DNA of 27,130 nt, from assembly GCA_052389755.1 (NCBI GenBank), contig JBQTHP010000239.1:1-27130 (forward strand), written 5' to 3'. Shown piece by piece: positions 5,633 through 13,481 of the stretch. The DNA is from JBQTHP01 sp052389755. Lineage in GTDB: Bacteria > Pseudomonadota > Gammaproteobacteria > Steroidobacterales > Steroidobacteraceae. Both the position numbers and the translations under genes were made by a program. Below the pieces are notes generated by a model. The model did no database searches. It had not been told where the DNA came from and saw only the letters and a program-made list of their open reading frames with translations. The stretch's first letter is position 1; each line of letters starts with the position of its first letter.

Positions 5633-8623
5633 ATGAACCAGAACCGCGAGATCGCGCGTGCAGTGCGTCACGCGCTGGTCACGAGCGCGCTCGTTGCGAC
5701 CGCCACCAGCGTGCCGCTGCAAGCGCAGGACCAGGACCAGGACGAAGAGGTGACGACAGTCACCGTCACGGGCACGCGCATCAACGTACCGGGCATCAGC
5801 TCTTCGAGCCCCATTTATTCCGTTGGAGCGGAAGAGATTCAGTTTCAACAGCAGCCGGAGGTCGAAAAAATCCTCCGTCTTCTGCCGATCACGGCACCGG
5901 ACGACGGACAGAACGTGAACAACGGCACGGATGGCGCTGCGACGATCAACCTCCGTGGTCTCGGTCCCCAACGCAACCTGATTCTCGTCGACGGCAAGCG
6001 CGCCACACCATACAACTTCGATGGTCTGGTCGACACGTCGATGATTCCGACGGCGCTGATCGAACGCATCGACATCGTCACCGGCGGCGCCTCTGCGGTG
6101 TACGGTTCCGATGCAATTTCCGGCGCGTTGAACTTCGTGCTGAGAAAGGACTTCGAAGGCGTCGAGCTGAACACGGATTTCTCCCAGTTCGATGAGCAGG
6201 ACGGCGACATTCGGACCGTCTCGCTCACATTGGGATCCAACGTGGCCGAAGGGCGCGGCAACGTCGTGCTCACCATGAACTGGACGGATCGCGAAGGCGT
6301 GCAGCTTGGCTCACGCCCGCTCGGTCAACTCGGCATCGACACGGCGGACGGCTCTGGCTACGCCGAGTTCCTGGCCGGCCTCGCTCCGCCCGCGGCACCT
6401 GCAGGCTGCGGCGGGCCCGGCACGGTCGCGGCGGGCGGCACGATCAACACTCTGCCGACGCGCGCCTCGATTGCGGGCGGTCCCTCACTCGGACAGGTCC
6501 GCGAAGACCGCACGCTCGGAGCCGATTGCAACGTCTTCAACTTCAACCCGTTCAATTATTACCAGACGCCGCAGGAGCGCTTCGGCGGCATGGTGATGGG
6601 ACGCTTCGAGCTGAACGAGCACGCGGAACCGTACGCGCGCTTCTCGTATGGCAGCGTGAATGTGGCGCAACAGGTCGCGCCGTCGGGACTGTTCGCCGAT
6701 CCCCTCTGGACGCCGGTGGCGAACCCGTTCATCAGCGCCCAGCAGCGGGCCGTGATCCTCTCGGCGGCCGAAACCGGGCGTGCGGCAGGCACCGTCTTTC
6801 AGGCCGACCCCGGTGACCCCACGGCGTTCTTCAACTGGCGCGATCTGAACGGCAACGGCTCGGTCGATGGAGCGGACGATCTTCTGATCGCCTATCGGCG
6901 CCGCACGGTCGAATTCGGCGAGCGCGCGACCTCGTACGACAACAACGCCTTCCAGCTCCTGCTGGGCCAGGCCGGCGCAATCGTCGGCGACTGGGAGTAC
7001 GACGTATCGTTCTCCTACGGTGAGTCGGATCGGACGAACACGAACTCCGGCTACACGAACCTCGCCAACCTCGCCAACGCGGTCGATGCAGTCAGCACGA
7101 CGACCTGCCGAAACCCCTCCGCAGCCGGCTGTGTGCCGATCGATCTGTTCGGCGGCGCCGGGTCGATCACCGACGCGATGGCCGCCTACTCGAGCGCCAC
7201 AGCGCTCGAGCAGCAGAGCTACCAGCAGCAGATCGCAAACGCTTCGGTCAGCGGACCGGTGAACGCGCTGCAGATACCGTCGGCAGCGACTCCGCTCGCG
7301 GTGAGCTTCGGCGTCGAGTACCGCGAGGAGACGGCCCAGACGACTCCGGATGAATGCCTGAAGCTGGCCCCGGCGAGCTGCCTCGGCGGTGCCGGCGGCA
7401 ACGTCCTCCCGATCGAGGGCGGCTACGACGTCAACGAGGTGTTCGGCGAAGCTGTCGTGCCGCTCGTTTCCGGCGTGCCGTTCCTGCAGTCGGTGGACCT
7501 CGAGCTCGGGTATCGGTACTCCGACTACAGCCTCACGGGCACCGACGAAACGTACAAGTACGGCGTCAACTGGAGGATGGCGGAGCCCGTGCTGTTCCGG
7601 GCGATGTTCCAGAAAGCTGCGCGCGCGCCGAACGTCGGCGAGCTCGCGGCGCCGCAGACGACGTTCCTCGACAACGCGACGCTCGATCCGTGCTCCGTGG
7701 CCAACGCCGCGAACATCGACGCCACGCTGCGCGCCCGTTGCCTCTCGACCGGCATGCTGGACGCGCAGGTCGGCACGGTCGAGGACATCGCTTCCGGTCA
7801 GATCAACACCTTCAGCGGCACCGATCTCGCCAACCTGCCGGCGCCGGAGGCTGCCGACACCTTGACGGTCGGCGTCGTCTTCACGCCGGATCTGGGCGGA
7901 GCGATCCGCAACGCGGTCATCTCGCTCGACTACTACGACATCGACATCGATGACTACATCGACGAGTTTCGCGCGCAGGAAATCCTCGATGCGTGCTACG
8001 TGGTGGGTCTGGCGAGCGAGTGCGCCAAGGTCCGTCGTATCGGCGGCGGCCTGTCGCTGCCGGGGTCGGGCCTCGAGACGTTCACGACCAATCTCGAGAA
8101 CATCCATGCCGAGGGGATCGAGCTCGGCTTCTCGTTCAGGGTCGATACCGAGCGATTCGGCAGCCTGGCGTTCATGGGGAACGTGAACAAGTACCTCACG
8201 CACGAACGCCAGAGCGACAGCGTGCTGCCGGTGCTCGACTGCCTGGGCCGTTACGGTACGAGCTGCGAAGGACCGAAGCCCGAGATCCGCTGGATCCAGC
8301 GGACCACCTGGGACTACCGGGACTTCCAGGCCTCTCTCCTCTGGAGACACGTGGGATCCGTCGAGAGGGAAGTGGTGGAGAAGGCGAATACCTTCCCGGC
8401 GTTCCAGCAGATCGACTCCTACGATTACTTCGACCTCTACGGAGGCTACCAACTCTTCGGAAACGTCACGGTGAGCGCGGGCATCACGAACCTGCTGAAC
8501 GAGGACCCGCCCGTCGTCGGCAACGAGGCGGCCGATACGGGCTCCAACTCCGGCAACACGTTCCCGAGCACGTACGACACGCTCGGGCGCATGTACGCGC
8601 TCGGAGTGAACGTGCGGTTCTGA
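5633..8623 (+). CDS. TonB-dependent outer-membrane receptor 1
   Basis: This 996-residue outer-membrane transporter has an N-terminal export signal ending near residue 31 (VPLQAQ). A TonB-box-like stretch EEVTTVTVTGTRI follows, then a plug domain with NLRGLG, LILVDGKR, IERIDIVTGGASAVYGSDA and GALNFVLRK. A large beta-barrel ends in a terminal aromatic residue (ALGVNVRF). Such receptors import siderophores, cobalamin, oligosaccharides or other bulky substrates using TonB energy. Residues 404-416 (DLNGNGSVDGADD) fit an EF-hand/dockerin-like calcium loop, unusual inside a barrel sequence. The start is supported by GGGAG 6 nt upstream. A strong terminator follows directly, so the gene is probably monocistronic. 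The LacI-like site upstream hints at a carbohydrate ligand, but the substrate is not determined. Confidence 0.93.
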   Translation: MNQNREIARAVRHALVTSALVATATSVPLQAQDQDQDEEVTTVTVTGTRINVPGISSSSPIYSVGAEEIQFQQQPEVEKILRLLPITAPDDGQNVNNGTDGAATINLRGLGPQRNLILVDGKRATPYNFDGLVDTSMIPTALIERIDIVTGGASAVYGSDAISGALNFVLRKDFEGVELNTDFSQFDEQDGDIRTVSLTLGSNVAEGRGNVVLTMNWTDREGVQLGSRPLGQLGIDTADGSGYAEFLAGLAPPAAPAGCGGPGTVAAGGTINTLPTRASIAGGPSLGQVREDRTLGADCNVFNFNPFNYYQTPQERFGGMVMGRFELNEHAEPYARFSYGSVNVAQQVAPSGLFADPLWTPVANPFISAQQRAVILSAAETGRAAGTVFQADPGDPTAFFNWRDLNGNGSVDGADDLLIAYRRRTVEFGERATSYDNNAFQLLLGQAGAIVGDWEYDVSFSYGESDRTNTNSGYTNLANLANAVDAVSTTTCRNPSAAGCVPIDLFGGAGSITDAMAAYSSATALEQQSYQQQIANASVSGPVNALQIPSAATPLAVSFGVEYREETAQTTPDECLKLAPASCLGGAGGNVLPIEGGYDVNEVFGEAVVPLVSGVPFLQSVDLELGYRYSDYSLTGTDETYKYGVNWRMAEPVLFRAMFQKAARAPNVGELAAPQTTFLDNATLDPCSVANAANIDATLRARCLSTGMLDAQVGTVEDIASGQINTFSGTDLANLPAPEAADTLTVGVVFTPDLGGAIRNAVISLDYYDIDIDDYIDEFRAQEILDACYVVGLASECAKVRRIGGGLSLPGSGLETFTTNLENIHAEGIELGFSFRVDTERFGSLAFMGNVNKYLTHERQSDSVLPVLDCLGRYGTSCEGPKPEIRWIQRTTWDYRDFQASLLWRHVGSVEREVVEKANTFPAFQQIDSYDYFDLYGGYQLFGNVTVSAGITNLLNEDPPVVGNEAADTGSNSGNTFPSTYDTLGRMYALGVNVRF

Positions 8624-8644
8624 TCGTTTCGCCAGCTACTTGCG

Positions 8645-8674
8645 CCGGCGGGCTTCGGCCCGCCGGTTTTTTTT
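8645..8674 (+). terminator. Rho-independent terminator of TonB receptor 1
   Basis: CCGGCGGGC / GCCCGCCGG forms a perfect 9-bp stem closed by a TTCG loop and followed by eight T residues. It begins 21 bp after the receptor stop codon. On the minus strand the T run is on the wrong side, so it is not a good terminator for the converging zinc-ribbon gene. Confidence 0.95.
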
Positions 8675-8675
8675 C

Positions 8676-8978
8676 TCAGCCCTTGCCGAAGAGCTTGTCC
8701 AGCTCGGAACGAACCTTGGCGACCTCGGCGGTGTTCGGCGGCGTGTAGGCGGCCGGGCGGGGTTTGAAGTGATCGCAGAAGTTCGCCGCGGTCTTGTCGC
8801 GCACTTCTTCGGCGGTGGGTTCCCGGCAATGCTTCGCGACGCGCGTGTCGTACTCCACGCACATGCGGCACACGTGCAGCTCGGCCCGGCATTTCGGGCA
8901 CTCCTCGAGCCGCCGCAGCGGCAGCGTCAGCTCCGCGAGCGAGCTGCCGCACTTCCAGCAGACGAGGTCGTGCGCCAC
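8676..8978 (-). CDS. Small zinc-ribbon protein
   Basis: This is a 100-residue soluble protein read from a GTG at 8978, 10 nt after the stop of TonB receptor 2. An in-frame upstream extension would overlap the receptor gene and reads as Ser/Arg/Thr-rich nonsense, so the GTG start is preferred. Cysteines fall in pairs: CWKC (7/10), CPKC (27/30) and CRMC (37/40), plus Cys51 and Cys68. This predicts one or two structural zinc sites of rubredoxin/zinc-ribbon type. The C-terminal third is charged (SELDKLFGKG end). No enzyme motif is visible and the function is unknown. Translational coupling to the receptor is likely from the spacing. It may be a general housekeeping zinc ribbon that simply sits behind the receptor. 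Confidence 0.75.
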   Translation of the reverse strand: MAHDLVCWKCGSSLAELTLPLRRLEECPKCRAELHVCRMCVEYDTRVAKHCREPTAEEVRDKTAANFCDHFKPRPAAYTPPNTAEVAKVRSELDKLFGKG

Positions 8979-8988
8979 CGATCCCGAC

Positions 8989-11409
8989 TTAGAACTTCTG
9001 GCCGAACTTGATGCCGTACGTGCGGGGTTGGTTCGTGATGATGTACGCCCTTCCGCAGATCTGTTCATCGCACTGCGTGAAGCGGGTGATGTCCGCCCGC
9101 TCGTCGAACGCGTTGTTGACGAACAGCGCCACCGTGAAGCGCTCGTTGCCGAGACCCGCCGAGAAGTCCGCGATGCCGTACGCATCGTTGTGCCCGATGA
9201 CAGCCTCATCGGCAGGCAGGAGCGCGGAGCGAGTGTCGTCCTGGTAGACGAAGGAGCCCTGCACGAACGCCTTGTTGGCGCCGAGCGGGAAACTGTACCG
9301 CCCGGTGAGATTGGCCTTGTAGTTCGGAACGACCGGCAGCTTCGAGCCGTCGGGCGCGAAGTCCTCGGGGAAGTCAGTGCGACAGCGGTCGATGGTTATT
9401 GGCACGTCGTTGTTGTCAAAGAGCCGCTCGCAGAAGTCCCCGTCGAGCTCGCCTTCGAGGACCGACAGGCCGCCCGAGAGCAGGAAGTTCTCGGTGGCTG
9501 CCCAGTCGAAGTCCGTTTCCACGCCGCGGATGGTCGCGCCACCTGCGTTGACGATATTGGTGAGTCCGTTCAGGCCCAGGAACGAGTACTGAAAGTCGCT
9601 CCAGTCGAGCCAGAACAGCGCGCCGTTGAACCGAACACGGTTATTCGCCAACGTCGTCTTCCAGCCGATCTCGTAATTCGTGAGGAAGTCGGCGTCGTAC
9701 GGCGGAAACGTCCCGCGCCGGTTGACGCCGCCGGGCCGGAAGCCCTCCGAGAACGTGACGTACGCCATCCGATCGTCGTCGAACCGATAGGTCAGGTTGA
9801 CCTTCGGCGTCACGTCCTCCTCCTCGACTGCCCTGTCGAGGTTCTGGCAGGGCGCCGTTTCGACCGAGGTGTAAGGTACCCAGCTCGACGTATCGAAGCG
9901 CGCGTCTCCGGCATTGAGGCTGCACAATGTCTCGCCGTTCGTGCCGCTGCCGCTGTAATCGTCGGCGAAGCCGAAGAAGCCTTCGAGCGAGTTCTCCGCT
10001 TTGAATGCGCGCGCGCCGACCGTAGCCGCAAGCTTTTCGGTGAGATCGAAACTCACCTCGCCGAAGATCGCGTAGTCGCGATCCACGCGTTCCTGCTCGG
10101 TGAGCCAGATCGTGTCGCTCCAGCCCGTCACCTCGTAGTCGGCGATGAGGTCGTCGATCTTGTAGCGCTGCTGGATACCGTGCTGCTGGCGCTGGAAGAA
10201 GAGGCCGGTCACGAACCGTACGCGCTGGTCGGCCGGAGATGACAGGCGCAGCTCATGGCTGTGCCGCTTGTAGCGATCCTTGCCCTGGATGTACTGCGAC
10301 GGATCGGTCAGCAGCGTGCCGGAGTCGTCCGGCCAGTAGGCGGCGTAGCCGAACAGCACGTCGTAGAAGTACGTGTAGTCGGAGTAGTCCGATTCAGTCT
10401 CGTCCTTGCGGTTGAGGTACGCGCCGGCGTACACCAGATCGAGATTCGCGAGCTTGCCCTCGACGGTGAGGGCCGCCTGTCCCCAGCGATCCTTCGACTT
10501 CTCCGGGCGGAAGCGCGTCACGGCGAGATCGCCGACGCTCGGATCGTAGGCGAACGCGCCGTTGGCTTTCTGCTCCTGGCCCATCAGCACCGGTGTAACC
10601 GTCCAGGAATCGTTGAGATCGATGCGCAGCGCCGCACGCGCACCGTGAGTTTCGACGTCGTTGTAGTCCTCTTCCGCACGATTTGCGTTGCTGATCGTGC
10701 TGCCGGGTGTCGGGTAGGTACGCGTGCCGGTGACATTACTGATATAGGGCGCATCTCGCTTGGTCCAGCCGACGAGCCGGATGGCCGCCCGCTCGCCGAG
10801 CGGCACGTTGAAGAAGCCTTCGGCGACATAGCCGCCTTCCCCGTCCACGAAGTTGCCTTCGAGGTCGTAGCCGGCATCGAACCCGCTCGGATCAGGTTTG
10901 TTCGTGATGTAGCGGATGGTTCCGGCCTGTGAGCTCGCGCCATAGAGCGTGCCCTGTGGCCCGGCGAGGGCTTCGATGCGTGCCATGTCATAGACGTGCA
11001 GATCGAGCGCGCCCTGGATCGTGGTGATCGGTTGCTCATCGAGATAGATGCCGACGCTCGGCTGCGGCCCGGAATGATTGCCGTTGTCGCCGCTGTTCAC
11101 GCCGCGGAAGAAGACCCGCGAGAACCCGGGACCGCCGGTCACGTAAGTGAGGCTAGGCAGGTACTTGGCGTAATCCTCGAAGTCCGCAACATGGAGCTCT
11201 TCGAGCTTCTGGTTCCCGAGGGCGGTTACGCTGATCGGCACGTCCTGCAGGTTCTCGGAGCGCTTCTGCGCGGTGATGACCACTTCTTCGAGCCGACCGG
11301 CTTGTGGTTCCTGTGCGAACGAAGGCGCCGCCGCCCCGAGCATCGTCGAGGCCACCGGCATTCCCATCAACGCTGCACGTCGCAGCTTGCGTTTCCTAGA
11401 ACGTGTCAT
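8989..11409 (-). CDS. TonB-dependent outer-membrane receptor 2
   Basis: This 806-residue receptor has a signal sequence ending near AAAPSFAQ (about residue 33) and a clear TonB box EEVVITAQKR (about 41-50). The plug includes DVPISVTAL, SRVFFRGVN and RIEALAGPQGTLYGASSQAG. A beta-barrel follows, ending YGIKFGQKF with a terminal Phe. Its layout is that of iron-complex or hydrophobic-substrate receptors widespread in sphingomonads and Steroidobacter-like bacteria; the ligand cannot be assigned. The start is supported by GGAGG 5 nt upstream. It lies 42 bp behind the TPR-sulfotransferase gene and 10 bp ahead of the zinc-ribbon gene, all on the same strand, so the three are likely co-transcribed. 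Confidence 0.93.
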   Translation of the reverse strand: MTRSRKRKLRRAALMGMPVASTMLGAAAPSFAQEPQAGRLEEVVITAQKRSENLQDVPISVTALGNQKLEELHVADFEDYAKYLPSLTYVTGGPGFSRVFFRGVNSGDNGNHSGPQPSVGIYLDEQPITTIQGALDLHVYDMARIEALAGPQGTLYGASSQAGTIRYITNKPDPSGFDAGYDLEGNFVDGEGGYVAEGFFNVPLGERAAIRLVGWTKRDAPYISNVTGTRTYPTPGSTISNANRAEEDYNDVETHGARAALRIDLNDSWTVTPVLMGQEQKANGAFAYDPSVGDLAVTRFRPEKSKDRWGQAALTVEGKLANLDLVYAGAYLNRKDETESDYSDYTYFYDVLFGYAAYWPDDSGTLLTDPSQYIQGKDRYKRHSHELRLSSPADQRVRFVTGLFFQRQQHGIQQRYKIDDLIADYEVTGWSDTIWLTEQERVDRDYAIFGEVSFDLTEKLAATVGARAFKAENSLEGFFGFADDYSGSGTNGETLCSLNAGDARFDTSSWVPYTSVETAPCQNLDRAVEEEDVTPKVNLTYRFDDDRMAYVTFSEGFRPGGVNRRGTFPPYDADFLTNYEIGWKTTLANNRVRFNGALFWLDWSDFQYSFLGLNGLTNIVNAGGATIRGVETDFDWAATENFLLSGGLSVLEGELDGDFCERLFDNNDVPITIDRCRTDFPEDFAPDGSKLPVVPNYKANLTGRYSFPLGANKAFVQGSFVYQDDTRSALLPADEAVIGHNDAYGIADFSAGLGNERFTVALFVNNAFDERADITRFTQCDEQICGRAYIITNQPRTYGIKFGQKF

Positions 11410-11451
11410 GACGACCTCCCCAGACCGTGGCGCTAAGTCTACGTCCGGCCG

Positions 11452-13383
11452 CTACTGCTTAGAAACTCCCCAAGGCGGGTTGTTGGGATAAAACGTCAAT
11501 GCCGGTCCCAGCGCGTCCTTCAACTGACCGAGCCAAGGCTCGTAATGTCGCCAGTGGTCGACCCCCTCCCGGAAGATCGGCCTGCGCACCTGCTCGGAGC
11601 TCGCGGTGCGCACGGCGCGGTCGTTCTCGTAGTAGCGCAGGCAGCGCCCGTCGAAGGGCAGGCCGCAATAGTCAAGGAGCCGGCGCACCTCCAGCTCGAG
11701 GTTCTCGACGAGCTGCTCGTAGATCACGAGGTGTACGCGGCCCGGCAGCACGCGTTCGAAGTGCACCATGAGCTCGACGTAGTCGCGGTAGTAGCGCCCG
11801 ATTTCCTCGAGGCCGTAAGTGAAGTGCTGCCCGCGGGCGAAGTGCTGCTTGAACCCCGAGAAGCAGCAGGCCATCGGATGGCGGCGCGCGTCGATGATCC
11901 GCGCGTTCGGCAGGATGAGGTGGATCATCCCGACGTGCGCCCAGTTGTTCGGCATCTTGTCGATGAAGAGCGGCGCTCCCGTCTTGCGCTGGATCCGGGT
12001 CAGGTCCAGGTACTGCTCGCCGAGCGCCCGCAACTCATCCGCGCTCAGCGATGCGAGCGCCTCGGGATAGCGCGAGACGTCCGGCCTGGTTTTCTTGCCG
12101 CCGAGCCTTCTCGCAATGCCGACGATGTCGGGCAGCTCCTGAGTGCCTTCGACCTGCGGATGGCTCGCCAGAATCTGTTCGAGCAAGGTCGAGCCCGAGC
12201 GCGGCAGGCCGACGATGAAAATGGGATCGCGCGCCCTGCACCCCGTCTCCGCTCGCGCAGCGAAAAACTCCGGCGTAAAGAGCGCCTTCGATCGGCGCAC
12301 GTGGGCAGCGTTCTCCGCGGCGTCATAGTGGATCGTCTCGCGCCGGAGGGCGTTGCCCTGCCGATAGTGTTCGAACGAAGCCTCGTATTGGCCCGCATCT
12401 TCCAGCGCCTTGCCCGCCGCGAAATGGAAGTGGAACCGGTCTTCCACCGTGAGGTCGTCGCGCGCGAGCTGCCGGCGCATCTCCTCGAGATCGGCCGGTG
12501 TGAAGCGGAAGATCTTCAGGTTCGCGAGACTCCACCAGGCTTCACCGAGGTGCGGCGCGAGCTCCAGCGTGCGCCGGTAAGCGTCGATGCACTCCTGCTG
12601 ATCTCCAGCGGTCTTCAGCGCATGGCCGTAGCTCATCCACGCCTTGGCGTGGCCCGGATACTCCGCGAGCAATCCCGCGTACAGCTCGATCGACTGCGAA
12701 ACATCGCCGACTCTCGCGAGGATCGCCGCCTTGAGGGAGCGGAAACCCGGATTTCGAGGCTCGCCCACGAGCAACCTGTCGATCTCTGTAAGCGCCTCCG
12801 CGGGCTTGCCTGCCCGATGCAGCACGAACGCGTAGTTGTGGCGCGCCGCCGCGAAGCTGGGCGCGAGCTCGAGGCATCGCGACAGGAGATTCTCCGCATC
12901 GCCATAGCGGCCCAGTCGCGCGGCAACCTCGGCCAGCATGCGGATCGCGGCAACGTCCGTCGGATGCGCCTTCAGGTGCTCTCGCAATAGCGCCTCCGCG
13001 ACTGCTATGCGGTTGTCGCACAGGGCCGCGGCGGCCTGCATGAGACGCGGATCCTGGATCGAAGCCTTGATGTGTCGCGCGTAGGCCGCATCGGCACCCT
13101 CGGTATCGCCCATCGCCGTCAGATGGTCGCCGAGGGCGCGCCAGGCGTCGGGCATGTCGGGATTCAGCTCGACGGCGCGACGCAACGCGGCGACCGCAGC
13201 TTCTCCCTGGCCGGAAGCACCGAGGGCGAGGCCGCGCACGAGCATCGCCTGCACATGGTTCGGGACGGCCTTCAGGATCTCGTCCGCCTGCTCGGCGGCG
13301 AGTAACGGGGCGCTCTTCAGCAATCGCGCGGCATGGGCCAGCGCGACATCGAGGGTGCCGACAGGATCCGGAGTGGTGTTCAA
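11452..13383 (-). CDS. TPR-repeat sulfotransferase
   Basis: This 643-residue cytoplasmic protein has tandem tetratricopeptide repeats over about residues 20-300. A sulfotransferase domain follows, related to tyrosylprotein and heparan-type enzymes that transfer sulfate from PAPS. The 5'-phosphosulfate loop is GLPRSGST at 392-399. The 3'-phosphate site is RRHPMACCFS, with Arg501 and Ser509. The TPR part probably selects a protein or peptide acceptor. The first available start is TTG at 13383; an in-frame TAG supplied by the heptamer repeat lies two codons before it and there is no clear ribosome binding site. The true start may therefore be TTG or further in, and the 5' end may have been reshaped by the repeat. 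It precedes TonB receptor 2 by 42 bp, a pairing that may link sulfated ligands or receptor modification to uptake (inference). Confidence 0.88.
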   Translation of the reverse strand: MNTTPDPVGTLDVALAHAARLLKSAPLLAAEQADEILKAVPNHVQAMLVRGLALGASGQGEAAVAALRRAVELNPDMPDAWRALGDHLTAMGDTEGADAAYARHIKASIQDPRLMQAAAALCDNRIAVAEALLREHLKAHPTDVAAIRMLAEVAARLGRYGDAENLLSRCLELAPSFAAARHNYAFVLHRAGKPAEALTEIDRLLVGEPRNPGFRSLKAAILARVGDVSQSIELYAGLLAEYPGHAKAWMSYGHALKTAGDQQECIDAYRRTLELAPHLGEAWWSLANLKIFRFTPADLEEMRRQLARDDLTVEDRFHFHFAAGKALEDAGQYEASFEHYRQGNALRRETIHYDAAENAAHVRRSKALFTPEFFAARAETGCRARDPIFIVGLPRSGSTLLEQILASHPQVEGTQELPDIVGIARRLGGKKTRPDVSRYPEALASLSADELRALGEQYLDLTRIQRKTGAPLFIDKMPNNWAHVGMIHLILPNARIIDARRHPMACCFSGFKQHFARGQHFTYGLEEIGRYYRDYVELMVHFERVLPGRVHLVIYEQLVENLELEVRRLLDYCGLPFDGRCLRYYENDRAVRTASSEQVRRPIFREGVDHWRHYEPWLGQLKDALGPALTFYPNNPPWGVSKQ

Positions 13384-13388
13384 GACGG

Positions 13389-13481
13389 GCTACAGGCTAC
13401 AGGCTACCGGGAAGAATATATCCGTCCGCGCTGGCGATAGCCTTCCGGCCTCTAGCCTGTAGCCCGTAGCCTGTAGCCTTC
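13389..13481. repeat. Inverted arrays of 7-nt repeats between uvrA and the sulfotransferase gene
   Basis: The left array is GGCTACA, GGCTACA, GGCTACC from 13389. The right array is the complementary TAGCCTG, TAGCCCG, TAGCCTG, TAGCCTT from about 13453. They are separated by about 40 bp that include GGGAAG / CTTCCGG flanks. Transcripts would fold into a long hairpin. The uvrA stop codon (CTA on the plus strand, 13452-13454) lies at the edge of the right array, and the left array places a TAG just before the sulfotransferase start. The same heptamer theme occurs at the centre of the 1-108 palindrome. Confidence 0.85.

Noticed and set aside
6485..8452. 655-codon open frame on the minus strand
   Set aside because: It is antisense to TonB receptor 1 and its composition is typical of a shadow frame.
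8645..8674. Bidirectional terminator for the convergent zinc-ribbon gene
   Set aside because: The T tract is present only on the plus-strand side.
8979..9209. N-terminal extension of the zinc-ribbon protein
   Set aside because: It would overlap the 3' end of TonB receptor 2 and encodes Ser/Arg/Thr-rich shadow sequence.
8794..10242. 482-codon open frame on the plus strand
   Set aside because: It overlaps TonB receptor 2 and the zinc-ribbon gene antisense, and no protein family is recognisable.
13389..13481. CRISPR-like array
   Set aside because: The units are only 7 nt and contiguous without spacers, so it is a heptamer inverted repeat.
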